From assembly GCA_025361735.1 (NCBI GenBank), contig JANYKD010000492.1, positions 1 through 35,908 on the forward strand: a stretch of 35,908 nucleotides of DNA, read 5' to 3'. Below are positions 33,118 to 35,908 of the stretch, in pieces; the first letter of the stretch is position 1, and each line of letters opens with the position of its first letter. The translations under genes were made by a program, and so were the position numbers. This DNA is from Phycisphaerales bacterium. GTDB lineage: Bacteria > Planctomycetota > Phycisphaerae > Tepidisphaerales > Tepidisphaeraceae. The notes under the pieces were generated by a model. It did not search any database. It saw only the letters and a list, made by a program, of their open reading frames with translations, and was not told the DNA's origin.

Positions 33118-33150
33118 GCCCGCGCAAGAGTACTTGCCCAAGCCACTCAA
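33118..33150. repeat. Dispersed palindrome, GGGCAAG family, copy 3
   Basis: GCAAG-A-GTACTTGCCC with a right flank AAGCCACTCAA, matching the copies at 694-728 and 5766-5801. The left arm has CGC in place of GGG, so pairing is imperfect. Confidence 0.5.
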
Positions 33151-33330
33151 TCAAGGAACATGAGAAGTTATTTATCGAGAGTGAGTTCATCGCGGGCCGT
33201 AAGCTCCGTGTCACCAAAATCAGTTCGCCAGGGGCATTTTCAACGGATTGTGCGTCGCTCGATCCGGTCCATCGAGAAAGAAATGAACGAGCAATCGGTT
33301 TTCGGAGGTGCCTTTGCGCTCGATTGCCTA

Positions 33331-33336
33331 TATAAT
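33331..33336 (+). promoter_or_regulatory. Perfect TATAAT box ahead of the flavoprotein gene
   Basis: TATAAT in a TATATAATC context. The hexamers 16-18 bases upstream are poor -35 boxes. The predicted leader would be about 100 bases. Confidence 0.4.
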
Positions 33337-33443
33337 CACTTTCCGGATTAGCGCCTACCCACCCCGGAGGCCGTCCGGAACCGGCCTGCCGCCACACCGC
33401 GTATTTGACCGGCCAACGCCCTCAAGGAAGGCAGCGTCTGCGA

Positions 33444-35018
33444 ATGACACAGCAGGAAGCGAACTCCGCCCTTCGCCCGGCAAATCCCGTACGTCATCCC
33501 CGCATTATTCAGGGCGGAATGGGCGTCGGTGTATCGGGTTGGGAGTTGGCGCGCGCGGTTTCACTGGCGGGAGAACTCGGCGTGGTCTCGGGGACGGCTT
33601 TGGCGATCATCATGGCCCGGCGGCTGCAACTGGGGGATCTTAACGGCGAGATGCGGCGGGCGCTGGCGCATTTTCCCATCCCCGCCATCTCCAAGCGTAT
33701 TCTCGAAAAATACTACGTTCCTGGCGGCAAGGCCGCGGATCTGCCTTTCAAGGCGATGCCCTTCCCGGCCATTCGCCTCTCGCAGGAACTGCTGGAACTG
33801 ACGGTTGCCAGCAACTTTGCCGAAGTATTCCTGGCCAAGGACGGACACACCGGGCTCGTCGGAGTGAACTACCTCGAGAAACTGCAGATTCCCGCACTGG
33901 CATCCCTTTTCGGCGCGATGCTTGCCGGCGTGGATTATGTGCTCATCGGAGCGGGCGTGCCGCGCTCGATTCCCGGTGCGCTCGATCGCCTGGCCGGCGG
34001 CCAACCCGTGCAACTCAGGATTGACATAGCCGGCCTCCCGGCGGGCGAGGAAGTCGTCTCGACATTCGATCCCGCGGAATTCTGTGGTGGCCAGGCGCCC
34101 CAGTTGCTCCGGCCCCGGTTTCTGGCAATCATCTCTTCGGCAACGCTGGCGACGGCACTGGCCCGCAAGTCCAACGGGCATGTGGACGGATTTATCATCG
34201 AGGGCAGCACGGCGGGCGGCCACAATGCCCCGCCGCGCGGGCCGACCCAGCTCAACGAGCGCGGCGAGCCACGTTACGGGCCGCTTGACGTTCCTGATCT
34301 TGAGCGGATTGGCGCTCTGGGTTTGCCGTTCTGGCTGGCCGGATCGTATGCCGATCCGGAGACGCTGATCGCGGCGGAACGATTGGGTGCCGTCGGCATT
34401 CAGGTCGGCACCGCATTCGCGTTCTGCGAGGAATCGGGAATCACTGCGGAGCTCAAGCAGGCGGTCAAGGATCAGGCAGCTGCGGGGACGGTCGACGTCC
34501 TGACTGACCCGGCCGCGTCTCCGACCGGGTTTCCGTTCAAGGTCCTGCAAATGGACGACACACTTTCGGATGCCGCGGTCTACGAGTCGCGCAGTCGGCG
34601 GTGCGACATCGGCTACCTGCGGTCGGCCTACTGCAAGCCGGACGGTTCGATCGGGCATCGCTGCTCGGCCGAGCCTGAGGAACAGTACGTTCTCAAGGGC
34701 GGCAAGATCGAGGACACCTGCGGGCGCAAGTGTCTGTGCAATGGCCTTCTGGCGACCATCGGGCTGGGGCAGCTCGGGGCCAATCAGGAACCCGAGCCGC
34801 CGATCCTGACCGCGGGCGATGATGCCGCGCGTCTGTCGCGATTCTTCCAACCGGGCGGCGCTTACACGGCCGCGGACGTGATCCGGTATCTCCGGTCGGA
34901 GCCAGTGGCGGAGCGCGCAGAGGCGCCTGCCGAGCTTACGCTGCTTCGACCATCTGTTGTAGTATCGGTACACACATCGCCACGTCGCCCGTCGGCTCTT
35001 GCTGGTTTGGCGGAGTGA
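33444..35018 (+). CDS. Nitronate monooxygenase-like flavoprotein with Cys cluster
   Basis: A 524-residue protein of the 2-nitropropane dioxygenase/nitronate monooxygenase group, FMN-dependent TIM-barrel enzymes related to PfaD. The N-terminus has 'RIIQGGMGVGVSGWELARAV', and later 'GFIIEGSTAGGHNAPP' and 'GAVGIQVGTAFAFCEESG' match the family's FMN-binding parts. It is longer than the usual ~320-360 residues. The extra C-terminal part holds a cysteine cluster, C387, C397, C407, C426, C430 and C432, that could bind zinc or an iron-sulfur cluster. ATG 33444 with GGAAGG twelve bases upstream is favoured over an earlier TTG. Natural substrate unknown. Confidence 0.85.
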   Translation: MTQQEANSALRPANPVRHPRIIQGGMGVGVSGWELARAVSLAGELGVVSGTALAIIMARRLQLGDLNGEMRRALAHFPIPAISKRILEKYYVPGGKAADLPFKAMPFPAIRLSQELLELTVASNFAEVFLAKDGHTGLVGVNYLEKLQIPALASLFGAMLAGVDYVLIGAGVPRSIPGALDRLAGGQPVQLRIDIAGLPAGEEVVSTFDPAEFCGGQAPQLLRPRFLAIISSATLATALARKSNGHVDGFIIEGSTAGGHNAPPRGPTQLNERGEPRYGPLDVPDLERIGALGLPFWLAGSYADPETLIAAERLGAVGIQVGTAFAFCEESGITAELKQAVKDQAAAGTVDVLTDPAASPTGFPFKVLQMDDTLSDAAVYESRSRRCDIGYLRSAYCKPDGSIGHRCSAEPEEQYVLKGGKIEDTCGRKCLCNGLLATIGLGQLGANQEPEPPILTAGDDAARLSRFFQPGGAYTAADVIRYLRSEPVAERAEAPAELTLLRPSVVVSVHTSPRRPSALAGLAE

Positions 35019-35100
35019 TCGTCGCGCCCCGATTCGCGCGCGTTGCCCCAGCGCGGGACTGATCCTGGGACACGGTCATACACCCGGCGGTGCACGAAAC

Positions 35101-35120
35101 GACAGACAGGAACGTCTGTC
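35101..35120. repeat. GACAGACA palindrome, copy 2
   Basis: GACAGAC (35101-35107) pairs with GTCTGTC (35114-35120). It matches the palindrome at 17516-17535 at most positions and, like it, is followed by C. It lies between the flavoprotein gene and the GGDEF gene, which are convergent; nothing else is seen in the 153-base gap. Confidence 0.55.
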
Positions 35121-35171
35121 CTGTTTGTGCCCCGTCAGCTCCACTGCAATGAAGCCGTCGCGCCGGCGGAT

Positions 35172-35729
35172 TCAGGCGGCGGCGGGTTGAGATGTTCCGG
35201 GTTCGGCACGCGAGCAGCGGAAGGTGTTTCGTCCAGCCTCTTTGGCGGCATACAGGGCCTGGTCAGCCTCCTTAAGGAGATCGGCACACTGCGGCATGTC
35301 CGCCCGGCGGGAGGCGAGCCCGAGGCTTATGGTAACGGATGCGTCGCATCCGCCGAACTGGAAACGGGCGGCCGCCACGGCCCGGCGACAGCGTTCGGCG
35401 CAGACTATGGCCTCTTCAGTAGTCTGATAGGGCAAAATCAGCAGGAATTCCTCGCCCCCGATGCGGGCGACCGCGTCGGTGGTCCTGACGCACTCCTTCA
35501 GGCTCGCCGCAATCCCGCGGAGAATGATATCTCCGGCGTCGTGCCCGAAGGTATCATTGATTTTCTTGAAGTGATCGATGTCCACCATGGCCACCGCCAG
35601 CGGGCGGCGATAGCGATCCGACATGGACCATTGTTCCTCGAGGCGGAGCATGGCCTGGCGGCGATTGAACAGGCCGGTCAGATCGTCGGTGATGGCCAGT
35701 TTCTCCAGCTTGCGGTTCACCTGGGTCAA
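35172..35729 (-). CDS. GGDEF diguanylate cyclase, probably 5'-truncated
   Basis: The open frame encodes a full GGDEF domain: 'DDLTGLFNRRQAM', 'DIDHFKKINDTFGHDAGD', then the active-site loop 'ARIGGEEF' with an RxxD inhibitory site (RTTD) five residues before it, so c-di-GMP synthesis with product inhibition is expected. In frame upstream of the TTG at 35729 a coiled-coil linker, 'NNELSRKSASSEELNEQL', continues back to about 35783, but a TAA at 35793-35795 cuts it off and no ATG is present. The sensor part is therefore lost or shifted, and only the TTG or a GTG could start translation. Upstream lie repeat-type sequences (35804-35830 and 35874-35893). Confidence 0.75.
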   Translation of the reverse strand: MTQVNRKLEKLAITDDLTGLFNRRQAMLRLEEQWSMSDRYRRPLAVAMVDIDHFKKINDTFGHDAGDIILRGIAASLKECVRTTDAVARIGGEEFLLILPYQTTEEAIVCAERCRRAVAAARFQFGGCDASVTISLGLASRRADMPQCADLLKEADQALYAAKEAGRNTFRCSRAEPGTSQPAAA

Positions 35730-35873
35730 CTGTTCGTTGAGCTCTTCGGAACTGGCGCTCTTGCGCGACAGTTCATTGTTCCATCTTAACGGTTAGAAAC
35801 CTTCGCCTTCAGGCGGAACCGCTTCAGCGGGTATTCTGCATTGTCGAGGACTGGACGGTCGCTGTGGGCGCTG

Positions 35874-35893
35874 GTAGGAAACGAGTTTCCTAC
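35874..35893. repeat. Symmetric palindrome with GTAG at both ends
   Basis: GTAGGAAAC-GA-GTTTCCTAC reads GTAG on both strands. A second palindromic stretch, CCGCTTCAGCGG, lies at 35819-35830 and resembles the stem of the REP elements at 4619 and 14120. Both lie just upstream of the truncated GGDEF gene. Confidence 0.55.
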
Positions 35894-35908
35894 GCAGCCG
35901 CCCGACGC

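Larger units (their letters stand above)
33051..33443. other. Intergenic region with a -10 box and a dispersed repeat
   Basis: No gene is seen in these 393 bases. A copy of the GGGCAAG-type palindrome lies at 33118-33150. A perfect TATAAT lies at 33331-33336, about 108 bases before the flavoprotein start, without a good -35 box. The divergent neighbours (DUF4038 gene on the minus strand and flavoprotein gene on the plus strand) must take their promoters from here. Confidence 0.5.

Overview
The window looks like a chromosomal stretch from a high-GC member of the Planctomycetota, most likely a Phycisphaerae-like lineage. The best marker is the small basic protein at 2231-2572, whose N-terminal half matches a family known to me mainly from the Planctomycetes-Verrucomicrobia-Chlamydiae group. 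Supporting signs are a TIGR03067-like secreted protein, a ThuA-type secreted protein, a FAD oxidoreductase fused to a discoidin domain, a DUF4038/GH140-type hydrolase, and 'TTRP' C-terminal tails on two proteins. The assignment rests on memory of families, not on a search.

Layout. 1-811 has no gene and is full of short degenerate repeats. 812-8328 holds a secreted STN-like repeat protein, the small basic protein with a visible promoter, membrane-anchored MsrB, a three-ORF minus-strand cluster of unknown small proteins, a PA0069-type radical SAM protein, a DUF1444-like protein and a DUF4056-like lipoprotein. 8595-14116 holds divergent secreted ThuA and FAD-oxidoreductase genes, then an ArnT-type membrane glycosyltransferase. 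14139-17427 pairs a PAAR spike-tip protein and a zinc-ribbon methyltransferase with a divergent MidA-like methyltransferase carrying TPRs. 17627-22384 has a four-PDZ HtrA lipoprotein protease followed by a protease-like protein lacking the catalytic His, and a divergent lepB-TauE pair overlapping by GTGA. 22405-23331 carries two decayed toxin-antitoxin modules in which both antitoxins survive and both toxins are truncated. 23383-25849 has an SDR reductase, a TIGR03067-like protein and a GT-B-like glycosyltransferase. 25928-29002 has a secreted beta-propeller gene flanked by two-component pseudogenes. 29089-33050 holds two convergent secreted glycoside hydrolases. 33444 to the end holds a nitronate-monooxygenase-like flavoprotein with a C-terminal cysteine cluster and a 5'-truncated GGDEF gene.

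Genes working together. Many products are secreted or envelope-bound: signal peptidase I, HtrA, MsrB, the glycoside hydrolases, ThuA and the FAD oxidoreductase. This fits a saprophytic polysaccharide degrader. Regulatory and toxin-antitoxin genes are decaying.

The least described signal is in the intergenic DNA. At least six small palindromes carry a GTAG foot, as REP elements mobilised by TnpA-REP (RAYT) transposases do. They sit mostly at gene ends, and twice the GTAG supplies the TAG stop codon of the neighbouring gene. Other dispersed palindrome families and AT-rich micro-repeats are also present. No tRNA, rRNA, CRISPR array, intact insertion sequence or replication origin was recognised.
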